Shown: positions 8,998 through 18,490, numbered from the stretch's first letter. The stretch is DNA of 64,000 bases from JAFAHS01 sp046728175 (GCA_046728175.1 JBKPEA010000026.1:1-64000), one strand, 5' to 3'. Translations and numbers: made by a program. Notes: generated by a model from the sequence alone, not told the origin.

Positions 8998-9639
8998 ATG
9001 AGCGCGGATGCTGCCTTGGAGTCGGTTCCACGTGCACGGATTATGGCCGCGGCACGAAAACGCTTCGAGAAATTCGGCTACCGCGCGACCAGCATCGCTC
9101 TCATCGCACGCGATGCGGGGATCGCGGTCGGAACCATCTATTTGTATTTCAAGAACAAGGAACAGATCCTGGTCGCCCTGTTTGACGAATCCAATGCGCG
9201 CTGGATGGCCGAGGCCGAGCGCGCTGCGAACCAGCCAGGCAGCGCCGAAGAGCGTCTCCTGCGTGTCGCGCAGGCAAGCATGGAGCGCACCCAGCGCGAC
9301 CAACTTCTGCGTGCGGTTATGAACCGCGACCTCGAGATGATCCTGGCCCCGCTCTGTGAAGAATTCCGGGACAAGGTGCTCCGCCACAACGTCGAGGTGA
9401 TGGCGGATGTCATCCGCGATGGAGTGCGCTCCGGGGAACTCCGCTCAACCGACCCGGAAAAGACCGCTTTTATCCTCTGGACGACGGCGGACGCGCTATT
9501 CCTGCAAAAGCAATTCCGCTACGAGGAACTTCTGCCGACATACGTTGGGATTGTAAGAGACGGGCTGCGCAATCCTGAAAACCTTAGCATCGAAGTTCGA
9601 GCGAGCCGAAACAGGACCAAGCGCGAGGATACAAAATGA
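8998..9639 (+). CDS. TetR/AcrR-family transcriptional regulator
   Basis: A 213-residue TetR protein. The helix-turn-helix (about residues 12-56) reads RKRFEKFGYRATSIALIA, then GIAVGTIYLYFKNKEQI, a very standard family pattern. A helical ligand-binding domain follows, then a basic C-terminal tail. Its stop overlaps the ATG of the serine hydrolase gene (ATGA), so the two are co-translated and the hydrolase is the likely target along with itself. The perfect inverted repeat just before the start supports autorepression. Confidence 0.9.
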   Translation: MSADAALESVPRARIMAAARKRFEKFGYRATSIALIARDAGIAVGTIYLYFKNKEQILVALFDESNARWMAEAERAANQPGSAEERLLRVAQASMERTQRDQLLRAVMNRDLEMILAPLCEEFRDKVLRHNVEVMADVIRDGVRSGELRSTDPEKTAFILWTTADALFLQKQFRYEELLPTYVGIVRDGLRNPENLSIEVRASRNRTKREDTK

Positions 9640-11183
9640 GAAACCGGTTTCGTCTCGTCCTCAGCTTCTTCGTTTGCACGGCGGCCTGCCTGGTGAGCGG
9701 GTCGTACGCAGCGGCCGGGCCCTGGGGTAATCCAACCTATCTATACCGCTACATCTTCTGGGGCCTTCGTGAGGAGTGGTCGCCGTCCAATGCCTACAAG
9801 ATGTTCCCCTACCGCACGATCGAGACGCAGCCGCCTCCTTATCAGTTCCCGCGCGCGACGACGGGAGCGCTGCCGGCCGAAGTCGAGTACAAAGACGGCG
9901 AGTCGACCCGGCGCATTGCGCTCGACCAGTTGCTCGAATCCAGCGATACGCATGCCTTCATCGTGCTGAAGGATGGCAAGCTGGTCGACGAGCGCTATCT
10001 CAACGGTTATCAGCGTGACTCGATCTGCATCTCGCGGTCCGTCGCGAAGTCGTTCACTTCCGCTCTGGTCGGCATCGCAATCGACGAAGGCTACATCAAG
10101 GGACTCGACGATCCGATCACCGACTACCTGCCCGAACTGAAAGACCGCGGTTTCGGTGCGATTACGATTCAGAATCTGCTCACGATGGCATCGGGCATCC
10201 GTTACCGAATTGCCGAGCTGCCGTGGGATGAAGACGCGCTGTACTTTCTCTATCCGAACTCAAGAGAAATGCTGCTCTATGACACGGAAATCGCGGAGCC
10301 TCCGGGCCAGACCTTCCACTATACGGACTTCAACGTGGGTCTGCTCGCGATAATCATCGAGCGCACGACACATCGAACGCTCAGCGACTATCTGCAGGAG
10401 AAAATCTGGAAGCCGATCGGAATGGAGTATTCGGCGCTCTGGAGCATCGACAGCGAGGAGGACGGCTTCGAACTGTCGCATGTGGCCCTCAACGCGCGCG
10501 CCATCGACTTTGCGAAGTTCGGCGAGCTCTTTCTCGACAACGGCAGATGGAATGGCAGGCAGATCATCTCGAAGAAATGGGTGCGTGAATCAACCGCACC
10601 CGACCCGACCGACCATCGTCCATGGGAAACCTATGAACCATGGGCGGAGGCCGGTGGCTATTATAAATACTTCTGGTGGGGCGAAGTGGGCGCGCGCGGT
10701 GAGTATGTCTACTCGGCGATCGGCCGCTGGGGCCAGTTTATTTTCGTGGCTCCCAGAGCGAATGTGGTGATTGTGCGCACCGGCGGCAGGTTCGGCGTCG
10801 ACCAGCTGCAGTGGCTCGAGGTGTTTCAGTATATAGCGACTTCGCTGAGCCGTGGAGCTGCAGTGTCGCCGTCCGCTTCCGCCACCTTTCGCAGATCAAT
10901 CCGCGGTCGGGTTGATGAGGGCGAAATCGCCTGCCCCAGCGGTTCACGATCGGGCGCTTTCAGGGGCCCGGCCAAGCGCCAACCGGAGCCGTACGTCGAG
11001 TTCGGTACGCAGAGTACCCTTTCACGGAAGGCCGGGCGCGACAGCGGCTACCGTGAACCGTTTGGGGCGGGCGCCGGAGAACGTGTGGCGCACGGTGGGA
11101 TGTTTATTGACGACCCGTTCGGGTTGCTGAGATCATCACCGCAAGAGCCCGACCTACTGTTCCGGAGACTGTCGCGCTCGTAA
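9636..11183 (+). CDS. Serine hydrolase, class C beta-lactamase/esterase fold
   Basis: A 515-residue exported protein with an N-terminal signal peptide (RLVLSFFVCTAACLVSGSYAAA). The serine beta-lactamase-like fold shows the SxxK nucleophile motif SVAK (Ser135, Lys138), and a tyrosine motif near Tyr229 in FHYTDFN. These are as in esterases and 6-aminohexanoate-oligomer hydrolases rather than true beta-lactamases. The C-terminal ~100 residues (from about 410) are Arg/Ser/Gly-rich, lack fold-like pattern and may be read-through after loss of the original stop. It shares an ATGA overlap with the upstream TetR gene. The substrate is unknown. Confidence 0.82.
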   Translation: MRNRFRLVLSFFVCTAACLVSGSYAAAGPWGNPTYLYRYIFWGLREEWSPSNAYKMFPYRTIETQPPPYQFPRATTGALPAEVEYKDGESTRRIALDQLLESSDTHAFIVLKDGKLVDERYLNGYQRDSICISRSVAKSFTSALVGIAIDEGYIKGLDDPITDYLPELKDRGFGAITIQNLLTMASGIRYRIAELPWDEDALYFLYPNSREMLLYDTEIAEPPGQTFHYTDFNVGLLAIIIERTTHRTLSDYLQEKIWKPIGMEYSALWSIDSEEDGFELSHVALNARAIDFAKFGELFLDNGRWNGRQIISKKWVRESTAPDPTDHRPWETYEPWAEAGGYYKYFWWGEVGARGEYVYSAIGRWGQFIFVAPRANVVIVRTGGRFGVDQLQWLEVFQYIATSLSRGAAVSPSASATFRRSIRGRVDEGEIACPSGSRSGAFRGPAKRQPEPYVEFGTQSTLSRKAGRDSGYREPFGAGAGERVAHGGMFIDDPFGLLRSSPQEPDLLFRRLSRS

Positions 11184-11188
11184 TTCCT

Positions 11189-12115
11189 GTGCTCGTACAT
11201 CTCGACACCGATATCGGCGGCGACACTGATGATGTGTTTGCCTTGGCGATGCTGCTGCGATCGAGCGGGGTCGAGATCGCGGGCATTTCGACCAGCACCG
11301 AGATCGGCGGAAAGCGTGCCGCGATGGCGCGATATGTGATGCGCCTGGCGAACAATAAGAGTATTCCGGTCACGCCCGGCGCTGAGGGTAAGCTCGGACC
11401 TTCTCCATGGCCAATTCTGCCGGAGCTCCCGCCGGAGCGCCTATTCTGGCCCGATGGGCTTGACCCGGTGCGCGGCAGACCCGGCGAGGTGATCGATCTC
11501 CTCGATGCAAACATCACCAGAGGCGCAACGGTAATCGCAATCGGCCCGCTGACAAATCTAGCCGCTTACGAAGCAATTCGCCCGGGGCGACTCGCTACCG
11601 TTCCCGTGTTCATTTGTGGTGGCTGGATAAACTTCGCGCGCGACGGTTTTCCCCAATGGAGTTCGGAGGTTGATTACAACATCCAGCAAGACCAAGAAGC
11701 TTCTCGGCTGGTTATCAGCCGATGCGCGCCGACGCTGATCCCGATTTCTATCACCGCCGAGGTATTTCTGCGCGAGGCCGACTTGCCGAGGCTGGAAGCC
11801 GAAGGTCCGCTCGGCCGGCTGATCGCGCATCAGGCGAAATTACAGGCGGCATACGAGAAGAAGCAGGAATACGGACGGCAGTTTTCGCTGCTGCCCGATG
11901 ACTTGCTCAATTTCCACTATGATCCGTTGACTTGCGCGGCGGCAGTCGGATGGGACGGAATCGAGGTGTGCGATCTATCAATCGCATTGGACAACCGCGA
12001 CGGCTTTATTTCGATGCGTCGCGATTCGAACGGAGTGCCGGTTCGATTCGCGACGGCGGTGGATGGGCCTCGATTCAATCGCGATTGGCTCGATGTGGTG
12101 ACATCGCGAAGGTGA
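11189..12115 (+). CDS. Nucleoside hydrolase (IUNH family)
   Basis: A 308-residue protein starting at GTG 11189, five bases after the preceding stop. The N-terminal DTDIGGDTDD (residues 6-15) is the calcium-binding signature of inosine-uridine-preferring nucleoside hydrolases, which split N-glycosidic bonds of ribonucleosides. IGPLTNLA and the later FHYDPLTCA (His-Asp-Pro) also match the family active site. Length is normal. Its tight spacing to the serine hydrolase gene suggests co-transcription, but no pathway link is evident. Base specificity is not predictable. Confidence 0.88.
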   Translation: MLVHLDTDIGGDTDDVFALAMLLRSSGVEIAGISTSTEIGGKRAAMARYVMRLANNKSIPVTPGAEGKLGPSPWPILPELPPERLFWPDGLDPVRGRPGEVIDLLDANITRGATVIAIGPLTNLAAYEAIRPGRLATVPVFICGGWINFARDGFPQWSSEVDYNIQQDQEASRLVISRCAPTLIPISITAEVFLREADLPRLEAEGPLGRLIAHQAKLQAAYEKKQEYGRQFSLLPDDLLNFHYDPLTCAAAVGWDGIEVCDLSIALDNRDGFISMRRDSNGVPVRFATAVDGPRFNRDWLDVVTSRR

Positions 12116-12439
12116 TGTTGGCTCGCACTTGCGCTGCCAATCGCTCCACCAAGCATATCGGTCTCAGCAGGGGTTGGTTGTGAGGCGGTGTCGAAGGCAG
12201 ATTTTGGCGATTTTGGCCATTTCAAAATAGGTGTCGGTTACAGGACCTTCGCCACCGCGGTGAGCGCTCTCACACCGAGTGGAGGCGGCTCGAGCGCTTC
12301 CCTCGGACTAGTCCGTCGCTGACCTACGCCGCTTCCGTCGGAGTGCAGTAGTCGAAACGGCACTGCTTCGCGAGCTCGAGGGACAAAAACAGCTCGCTGC
12401 TTTGAGAGCACCGCCTTCAGTGGCGAGGAAGTGCATACG
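12116..12439. other. Intergenic region, no gene seen
   Basis: About 320 bases between the nucleoside hydrolase and a membrane protein gene. No frame resembles a known family. A GAGGAA at 12425-12430 serves as ribosome-binding site for the next gene at ATG 12440. Confidence 0.4.
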
Positions 12440-13225
12440 ATGTTTCGCGACTACACCATTGTTCTCTGGCTGTTGAAGCTCGGCGGTTTGATCAATCTGT
12501 ACTTCCTGGCGAACACGCCCCTGCTTCCGCGAGCCGAGGCGGATGCGCACATCGTCCTGCCGGCGCAAATTCTCTTTGCCGTGTCAGCCTATCGATGCCT
12601 TTTCCCAGTACGTTACGAGCACAACGTGGTGTTTCACGATTCCATCTTCTCTTCGATCTTTTTGACGCGGTTGTTCGCGACATTTAGTGAAATCGCGTAC
12701 ATCTTTCTCTTTTCTCACGTCCTTCGCCTGCTCAACACTGCGCGCGTGGAATGGGTGATCGCCCTTTCCTGGCTGATGGTTGCCCAGGTCGTGGTCAGCC
12801 AGGGCTTCGTGTGGGCCGCCATCCTGACTGAGCGGCTTAAGCTCTACTACTACGAGGAACTGGGCTGGGCCCTCATTTTCTTGGCGAACACGATTGCCAG
12901 CGCATACCTGTACCTGACCGTACGCGCGCCCGGGGGCCGGGCAGTTCTTCTGCAGCTGAACCTGCTTTTCGGCATGGTGTATCTGCCCTGGCAGGTCATT
13001 CACCTGACAACCTTGCGAGCGAATGCGAGGAAGATCAGTGGGAAGGCGGGAGCCGGCTCGCCGTCGATTTTGATCGGGCTGAAGCGGGCGGTGCGGGTGA
13101 AGACCATACGAACCGATTCGGATTCCTGGGGTGGATTTATCGGTCTGACTTGGATGACGGCTTACTGGGCAACGGTGATTCCGATGTGGGTGTACTACAT
13201 CGTCCGGGTGCTTTGTCAGCGTTGA
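12440..13225 (+). CDS. Multi-pass membrane protein of unknown function
   Basis: A 261-residue protein with about six to seven hydrophobic segments. Examples are IVLWLLKLGGLINLYFL near the start, SEIAYIFLFSHVLRLL, VIALSWLMVAQVVVSQGFV and WMTAYWATVIPMWVYYIV near the C-terminus. I do not recognise the family. A cytoplasmic basic segment (KRAVRVKTIRTDSDSWGG) precedes the last helix. ATG 12440 is preferred over GTG 12431 because GAGGAA lies nine bases before it. No operon partner is clear; the VOC gene follows after 134 bp. Confidence 0.7.
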   Translation: MFRDYTIVLWLLKLGGLINLYFLANTPLLPRAEADAHIVLPAQILFAVSAYRCLFPVRYEHNVVFHDSIFSSIFLTRLFATFSEIAYIFLFSHVLRLLNTARVEWVIALSWLMVAQVVVSQGFVWAAILTERLKLYYYEELGWALIFLANTIASAYLYLTVRAPGGRAVLLQLNLLFGMVYLPWQVIHLTTLRANARKISGKAGAGSPSILIGLKRAVRVKTIRTDSDSWGGFIGLTWMTAYWATVIPMWVYYIVRVLCQR

Positions 13226-13359
13226 ACTCGGAACCAAGGCCTGCGCACTATGGGCACCCGACCGATACCGAACTGGAAAGACCGCTGCGAGCGATTGCCG
13301 CGATGCCCGCATCGATCTATGGTCACATGAAAGACTCCCACATTTCGAGGAGACGCATC

Positions 13360-13953
13360 ATGAGCGGTAATGCGGGCAATAGCACATCGAAAAAAATCGT
13401 TCCCGCCAAATTCGCGCATGCGGTTCTGCGCACCAACAAGTTCAAGCAGATGGTCGATTGGTACAAGACTGTGTTGCAGGCCGAGGTTGTGTTCGAGAAC
13501 CAGATGCTCGCTTTCATGACCTACGACGACGAGCATCATAGGCTTGCGATCGCCGCGTTTCCGGGCATCGAGGATCGTGCGCCCCGCGCAGCCGGCCTCG
13601 ATCATCTGGCGTACACCTATGCAAACCTGGGCGACCTGGTCGCGACCTACGAGAGACTCAAGGCGGCGGGCATCACGCCGGTGGTACCGATCAATCACGG
13701 CCTGACGCTGTCGATGTACTATCGGGATCCCGACGGCAATAAGGTTGAATTGCAAATCGACAATTTCGCGACCGTTGAGGAGCTGAAGGGATTCTTTCGT
13801 AGCAATGACTTCTCGAAAAATCCCATCGGGGTAAGCTTCGATCCCGACGAACTCGCGCGCCAGTACCATGCCGGCGTTCCCGAATCCGAACTGAAGAGGT
13901 ATCGGCCTGAGAACGGACTTAATCCCAACGTTATGCGCGACATGGCAAGGTGA
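13360..13953 (+). CDS. VOC-family (glyoxalase/extradiol dioxygenase-like) protein
   Basis: A 197-residue protein of the vicinal oxygen chelate fold. Motifs are KFAHAVLRTNKFKQMVDWY, GLDHLAYTYANL and YYRDPDGNKVELQID, giving His and Glu metal-ligand positions as in glyoxalase and ring-cleavage dioxygenase relatives. The C-terminal extension (NPIGVSFDPDELARQY) is common in dioxygenase-like members. AGGAG (13349-13353) lies a few bases before ATG 13360, which fixes the start; an upstream in-frame ATG at 13327 has no good site. Enzymatic activity is unassigned. Confidence 0.85.
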   Translation: MSGNAGNSTSKKIVPAKFAHAVLRTNKFKQMVDWYKTVLQAEVVFENQMLAFMTYDDEHHRLAIAAFPGIEDRAPRAAGLDHLAYTYANLGDLVATYERLKAAGITPVVPINHGLTLSMYYRDPDGNKVELQIDNFATVEELKGFFRSNDFSKNPIGVSFDPDELARQYHAGVPESELKRYRPENGLNPNVMRDMAR

Positions 13954-14356
13954 CCGAAGGCACACTCCCGGCCGCTGGCAGGACGGGTCGCTCGCGCTTG
14001 CAATGGAGGCAGCAATTCAGCCCCGGAAGGCTCCCTTCAACAAACCGCACCTCGAAACGGCGGCGAACTAAATTTGGGAGTCTCGTCGACCTGTCGGCAG
14101 TCTTTTTAACCAAACCTGGCTCGCGATGAGGCCGAAAGGTCCGGCTAGCTGGCTGTGGTTGCCGGGCGATGCGCTCTCGTTGCACCTCAGCCTAGATGGG
14201 CCGCAACGTCACGTGTCGAGGCGAGGGCCCCCAACGGCCACCCTGGCCGTACTGCCAAGCAGATGCTGAAGGCTGGATGGCTGCGGGTCCCTCGGCCTGA
14301 TCGCAGTTCGGCGCAGCGCACGTGATCGTTGGGCGCTGGCGAATTGTGAAGTATAA
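13954..14356. other. Intergenic region, no gene seen
   Basis: About 400 GC-rich bases without a convincing frame, RNA gene or repeat. It ends at the AT-rich palindromic leader of the ATPase gene. Confidence 0.4.
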
Positions 14357-14410
14357 GGAACTTATGCTATCTTAGCCTCAATAGATAAGATTCCTAAGTT
14401 CCCTATAAAT
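14357..14410 (+). promoter_or_regulatory. AT-rich palindromic leader with -10 box before ATPase gene
   Basis: GGAACTTA (14357-14364) and TAAGTTCC (14395-14402) are exact reverse complements. Inside them ATCTTA (14369-14374) and TAAGAT (14385-14390) pair again, forming a two-part stem. TATAAAT follows at 14404-14410, a good -10, and ends only six bases before the ATPase ATG at 14417 with no ribosome-binding site. This suggests a leaderless or near-leaderless transcript with an operator over the promoter. Which protein binds is unknown. Confidence 0.5.
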
Positions 14411-14416
14411 CCACAC

Positions 14417-15589
14417 ATGGATCCTCGCAGGAACCCTTACGCGCCTGGCGCCGGAACGCCACCGCCCGAGCTGGCTGGTCGAGACGATCTGCTCGAGCGC
14501 GCCGCAATCGCGCTGGATAGGATTCGCGCAGGTCGAGCTGCGCGCAGTCTGATTCTCCACGGGTTGCGGGGCGTCGGAAAGACCGTACTGCTGAATCGAA
14601 TAGAAACCGACGCCGAGGCACGGGGTCTCGCGTGCGTGAGGGTCGAGGCCCCCGAGGATAGGTCGTTGCCTGCCCTTTTAACCCCGGTTCTGCGCGTTGC
14701 CCTGCTGCGTCTCGATCGCGGCAAACGGAGGCGGGCCAACCTCGCAAGAGCGGGCAGGGCGCTTGCCGGATTCGCGAAAGCTCTCAAGGTCAAGTATCGG
14801 GACATCGAGGTCAGCACGGACTTCGAACCGGAGCGGGGCCTTGCCGACAGCGGAGATCTCGATACCGATCTGACCGATCTCCTTGCTTCCGTTGGCGCCG
14901 CGGCGCGTGAGTACCACACCGGTGTTGTGCTGTTCATCGATGAACTTCAATACGTGCACGAGGACCAACTCGCGTCTTTGATCAGAGCTCTGCACAGCGC
15001 GAGCCAGCGTCAGCTTCCGATGACGATGCTTGCGGCCGGCCTGCCGCAGTTGATTGGTCAGATGGGTCGCGCGAAGTCGTACGCGGAAAGGCTTTTTGAG
15101 TTCGTCCTGATCGATCGCTTGGATGACAACTCCGCGCGGGCTGCGCTATCGATTCCGGCAGAAAAAGAGGGGGTTGCTTTCGCGCCCGAGGCGATCGCCG
15201 AAATTCTACGTCATACGATGGGATACCCCTATTTTCTCCAGGAATGGGGGAGACACGCCTGGAATGTCGCGCAGACCTCACCGATATCGCGAGCGGACGC
15301 TCGGCGCGCGACCATCTTGGCTCTCGCCGAGTTGGACGCCGGTTTTTTCCGGGTTCGCTTCGATAGGCTGACGCCCACGGAAAAGCACTATCTACGTGCG
15401 ATGGCAGAGCTCGGTCCCGGACCCCATCGCTCCGGAGATATTGCGGAACGACTCGGGAAAAGCGTAACCAGCGTAGCGCCAGTGCGGAGTGAGCTGATTG
15501 CCAAAGGCATGATCTACAGCCCGGCCCATGGAGATACCGCGTTCACGGTCCCGCTCTTCGACGGGTTCATGAAGAGAATCGTGTCGTGA
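14417..15589 (+). CDS. AAA+/STAND-like ATPase with winged-helix C-terminus
   Basis: A 390-residue ATPase of the kind often called archaeal ATPase or Orc1/Cdc6-like AAA. Walker A is LHGLRGVGKT (about residue 50-58), Walker B VVLFIDELQ (about 175), and a sensor-like PMTMLAAGLPQL follows. A lid domain precedes a C-terminal winged helix (SGDIAERLGKSVTSVAPVRSEL). The role is unknown; relatives occur in mobile, defence-like or regulatory settings. It stands alone, with a palindromic AT-rich promoter. No transposase, nuclease or toxin gene lies beside it. Confidence 0.8.
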   Translation: MDPRRNPYAPGAGTPPPELAGRDDLLERAAIALDRIRAGRAARSLILHGLRGVGKTVLLNRIETDAEARGLACVRVEAPEDRSLPALLTPVLRVALLRLDRGKRRRANLARAGRALAGFAKALKVKYRDIEVSTDFEPERGLADSGDLDTDLTDLLASVGAAAREYHTGVVLFIDELQYVHEDQLASLIRALHSASQRQLPMTMLAAGLPQLIGQMGRAKSYAERLFEFVLIDRLDDNSARAALSIPAEKEGVAFAPEAIAEILRHTMGYPYFLQEWGRHAWNVAQTSPISRADARRATILALAELDAGFFRVRFDRLTPTEKHYLRAMAELGPGPHRSGDIAERLGKSVTSVAPVRSELIAKGMIYSPAHGDTAFTVPLFDGFMKRIVS

Positions 15590-15986
15590 CCCCGCAAATA
15601 GGCAGCGGCGCCTGAAACTGGACCGCATCGTGCTTTTTGCCGGTACAGATTTTTCCCGGGATGATCACTTCAGTTGTAATGAAACGGAGTAGCTAGGTCG
15701 AGTCGGTAGAACACAGACTGTTATCAGATGTCACTTAATAAGTAGCGTGAAACCGGGGGGTGAGGTTTGCCAATCAGTGGAGACCCGGACGTCTAGCGGT
15801 TGACTACGGCTTTCAAGGGAGCTGCAGGCGCACTAGTACGCCAATCCTGATAGAGCTTGCGAACTTCCTCGCAGGTGAGGGGACTAGTGTTGGCTTGTGA
15901 AAGACGGAGCCGAAACTCCCCCCCGATGGTCCTGAGAACCGCTGATCGCCGCGACCTGGATTCATCGCCAGCGAGGAGCGACTGTT
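15590..15986. other. Intergenic region with one possible short reverse-strand frame
   Basis: A frame on the minus strand (about 15793-15990) would end with FRLRLSQANTSPLTCEEV and a short tail; it looks protein-like but has no clear start and matches nothing I know. Nearby, 15688-15740 contains text reminiscent of a tRNA D-arm and anticodon loop, but it does not fold as a cloverleaf. Nothing is annotated with confidence. Confidence 0.3.
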
Positions 15987-17129
15987 TTAGGTCGTAAAGC
16001 GGTAAAGGCTGGCCGCGTTGGCGCATACGATCTTGTGCCGGCTTGTGGGGGGCAGGTGACCCAGTTCGCGCTGGATGTACTCCTGGGAGTCCGGCCAGAT
16101 GCCGTCAGGGTGAGGGAAATCGGAGCCCCACATGATGTTGTTCTCGCCGATCTCGTCGAGCATCTTGATCCCGATGCGATCGGACTGGTAGGTCGCGTAG
16201 CACTGGCGACGCCAGTACTCGCTTGGTTTCATTTTGAGATCCAGGTCGTGGAACTGATCCTCCCATTCGAGGTCCATGTGGTCGAGGACGTAGGGGAGCC
16301 ATCCAATGCCGCTCTCGCCGATGACCATCCTCATACCCGGATGATGCTCCAGGACGCCGCCGAAGATCACCGCCATCAGCGGTAGCGCCATGTACATCTG
16401 AAAGCTGCTGATCATCGTAGCAAAGGCCGCCCGTCCGACCTTGGGTGCCAGCTTGCTCAGGTCGGGCAGCGAGCCGCCAATGGTGTGAAGATGGATCGGA
16501 AGGTTCGCTTCCTCCGCGACAGCCCACAGCGGCTCCCAGCCCGGGTCCCAAAACGGCTGAAGGTCGGGGCGATTGGCGATATCGAGTCCCCGCAACACTC
16601 CAGTCTTCGCGACACGGCGGGCTTCCGCCACCGCGGCATCGACGTTGTGGCTGGGTATAGAGGCCAGGCCTGCATAGCGATCCGGATGGGCGCGGCAGAA
16701 GTCGGCCAGCCACTCATTGTAGATGCGCAGCATCTCGGTGGCCGCTTCGTCATCGTTGAGGCGCATGCTCGCGCCCAAGACGCCATAGAGTACTTCCGCC
16801 TGGACGCCATCGCGCTCCTGGTCCTTAAGGCGGAGTTCGGGATCGGTTAGGCGCCGGATTCCCTTGCGGCCATCGTCGTACAGGCCAGTCGAAGCCATCC
16901 GATCGGAACGATGGATCTGACCGGGAACGTATTCGCGTCCCGCGGAACCCATCCCGTTCATCAAGCCGAACTTCGCGCCGTTCTTTGCCACCCAGGCCTT
17001 CCCCCGGCGCGTGTCAGTAACAAAGGGCATCCGCTCTTTAAGGTCTGCACGTGAATTTGAGGTGAAAAGGTCGGGCGGCAGCCAGATCAGATCGATATGA
17101 CAATCGGCGGAGATGAATTCGTACTTCAT
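15987..17129 (-). CDS. Amidohydrolase-2 family metal-dependent hydrolase
   Basis: A 380-residue TIM-barrel amidohydrolase of the ACMSD/decarboxylase-like group. Family features in order are ISADCHIDLIW at the N-terminus, LASIPSHNVDAAVAEARR, LPIHLHTIGG in mid-protein, VIGESGIGWLPYVLDHMD and IMWGSDFPHPDG near the end. The last supplies the conserved metal-site Asp. The start at 17129 follows GAGGGGA and gives MKYEFISADCH; an upstream extension to 17321 lacks family similarity. These enzymes act on cyclic or keto-acid intermediates, sometimes in aromatic or sterol catabolism. The substrate is unknown. Confidence 0.87.
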   Translation of the reverse strand: MKYEFISADCHIDLIWLPPDLFTSNSRADLKERMPFVTDTRRGKAWVAKNGAKFGLMNGMGSAGREYVPGQIHRSDRMASTGLYDDGRKGIRRLTDPELRLKDQERDGVQAEVLYGVLGASMRLNDDEAATEMLRIYNEWLADFCRAHPDRYAGLASIPSHNVDAAVAEARRVAKTGVLRGLDIANRPDLQPFWDPGWEPLWAVAEEANLPIHLHTIGGSLPDLSKLAPKVGRAAFATMISSFQMYMALPLMAVIFGGVLEHHPGMRMVIGESGIGWLPYVLDHMDLEWEDQFHDLDLKMKPSEYWRRQCYATYQSDRIGIKMLDEIGENNIMWGSDFPHPDGIWPDSQEYIQRELGHLPPTSRHKIVCANAASLYRFTT

Positions 17130-17580
17130 CGGCGGTCCCCTCAGCAGTGAATCAGCGACTAATACTACTCGATCGTTGCCTGAATTGCGCCGGTCGCGAG
17201 ATGCCCACGCACATCGGCGGGCAGGCTGCCGGCAAGGCGGGATGACAGAGATTTGCGAGCGGTGGTCGCGAGCCCGACCGGAGGCGGAAAGATATGGACC
17301 CGAGGTCGTGCAGCGAGCCACAAAGGGCCGCGGTTTGTGGTGAAGGCCTAGCGAAGATAGGTAGCAGTTCGTGGACGGGTACTTGCCGCTTTGGAAAACC
17401 CTGACCTGTTGATCCTGACGAGCGCATCTTCCCGCGGAGGTACACGGCTCCTGGCACTTGAAAAGCGCGTACGGCTGAACGCGATCATGGTGCCGCGTTG
17501 CTCATCGCGCCGGTGGTGAAAAAATCACGGGTTACCGCACCCATATTGACTTACCAACATTCGCGCTCCGGGTTTTCAAT
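17130..17580. other. Intergenic region, no gene seen
   Basis: About 450 bases between the amidohydrolase start and the 3' end of the DUF1329 remnant. It presumably holds the amidohydrolase promoter; no convincing -35/-10 pair or repeat was identified. Confidence 0.35.
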
Positions 17581-18490
17581 TCAGGGTAGATAGCACATCG
17601 TCGCGAAGCCGGTTTGCAGGTCAGTACGCGCTGCTCCGACCACGAATTGACGCCGGAAGGGATAGATCGCGACGCGCGCTTCAGGGACCGCGCGGTCGCG
17701 ATAGGCCAGCCAGAAGAGGACATTTTGAAATAGCTGACTGTCGCGGCTGTAGGTATCGACGTAAGGAGCGAACCAGGTTTCCGAATTGACGTAGATTACG
17801 GACTTGGCCTGAAGAGCCTGCCTGAGACGCGAAGGGCGTGGCGTTGCCTCGACTGCGTAGAGATGGCGCGATTCCCAGGCTTCGGGGCATGCGCTGCCGC
17901 CGCCGTCGGTGGCATTGAATCTCCGTGGAATTTTCGCCGTGCACCACAGCAAGCATGTTGTTCTCGCCCAGAAAGCGATAATCGTACTCTTCAGTCTTGG
18001 GATTGAAGCCCGAATAGTGATCCGGTCGAAAGCCTGAGCGCCGACCGCGGTGCCGAGGAAGCCCTCGTTGAGACGGCGCAATCTGCGCGTCCCGGGATTC
18101 CAACTCCATGCACCGTCGGCCCTCGCGGGGTCCGCATGACGATAGCGCAGGATGCCGTTGCCGCGGTCGACGGCGGGTGCCAGTTCCGGGTAGAGAGCGA
18201 AAGCCCACAACCTTCCGCTGATCTTGAAATCTGGATCGACCGGCAGCGGGTTTACTTCAGTTTCGGCCAACGAGGCTATACCCCGCATAGTGGCCGATCT
18301 GGATATATTGAATGACGTTGACCGGCGCACCGGGTCCGGTCTGCACGCTCTCGCAATCGAAAAAACGCAAGTCGTAATCGTCGCTCGCGATCGGACGGGC
18401 CTTGGGTGGCCCCGCGTCGACCATGACGCAATGCGATGTTGAGCGGCAGCGGAACTGTAGGGCACCGTGTATCGCACGAAAGTCAGCCAA
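17581..18490 (-). pseudogene. DUF1329 outer-membrane-associated protein, multiply frameshifted
   Basis: Fragments of one DUF1329 protein are spread over three frames. These are IQYIQIGHYAGYSLVGRN; then NPLPVDPDFKISGRLWAF; then YSGFNPKTEEYDYRFLGENN and LAVVHGENSTEIQC in another frame; then DGGGSACPEAWESRHLYAVE; and the ending VGAARTDLQTGFATMCYLP. Lesions are visible near 18262, 18027 and 17915. Normal members are about 450 residues, so the N-terminal third is also missing. DUF1329 proteins often accompany hydrophobic-compound degradation genes, fitting the nearby FadL remnant. Confidence 0.78.

Noticed and set aside
12190..12250. Stretch resembling the end of an insertion sequence near a possible transposase tail
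   Set aside because: No transposase frame, no matching inverted end and no target duplication could be seen.
15688..15740. tRNA-like text (D-arm AGTCGGTAGAACA, then ACTGTTATC resembling an Asn anticodon loop)
   Set aside because: The stems do not pair into a cloverleaf, and no T-arm or acceptor stem is present; coincidence or a very old remnant.
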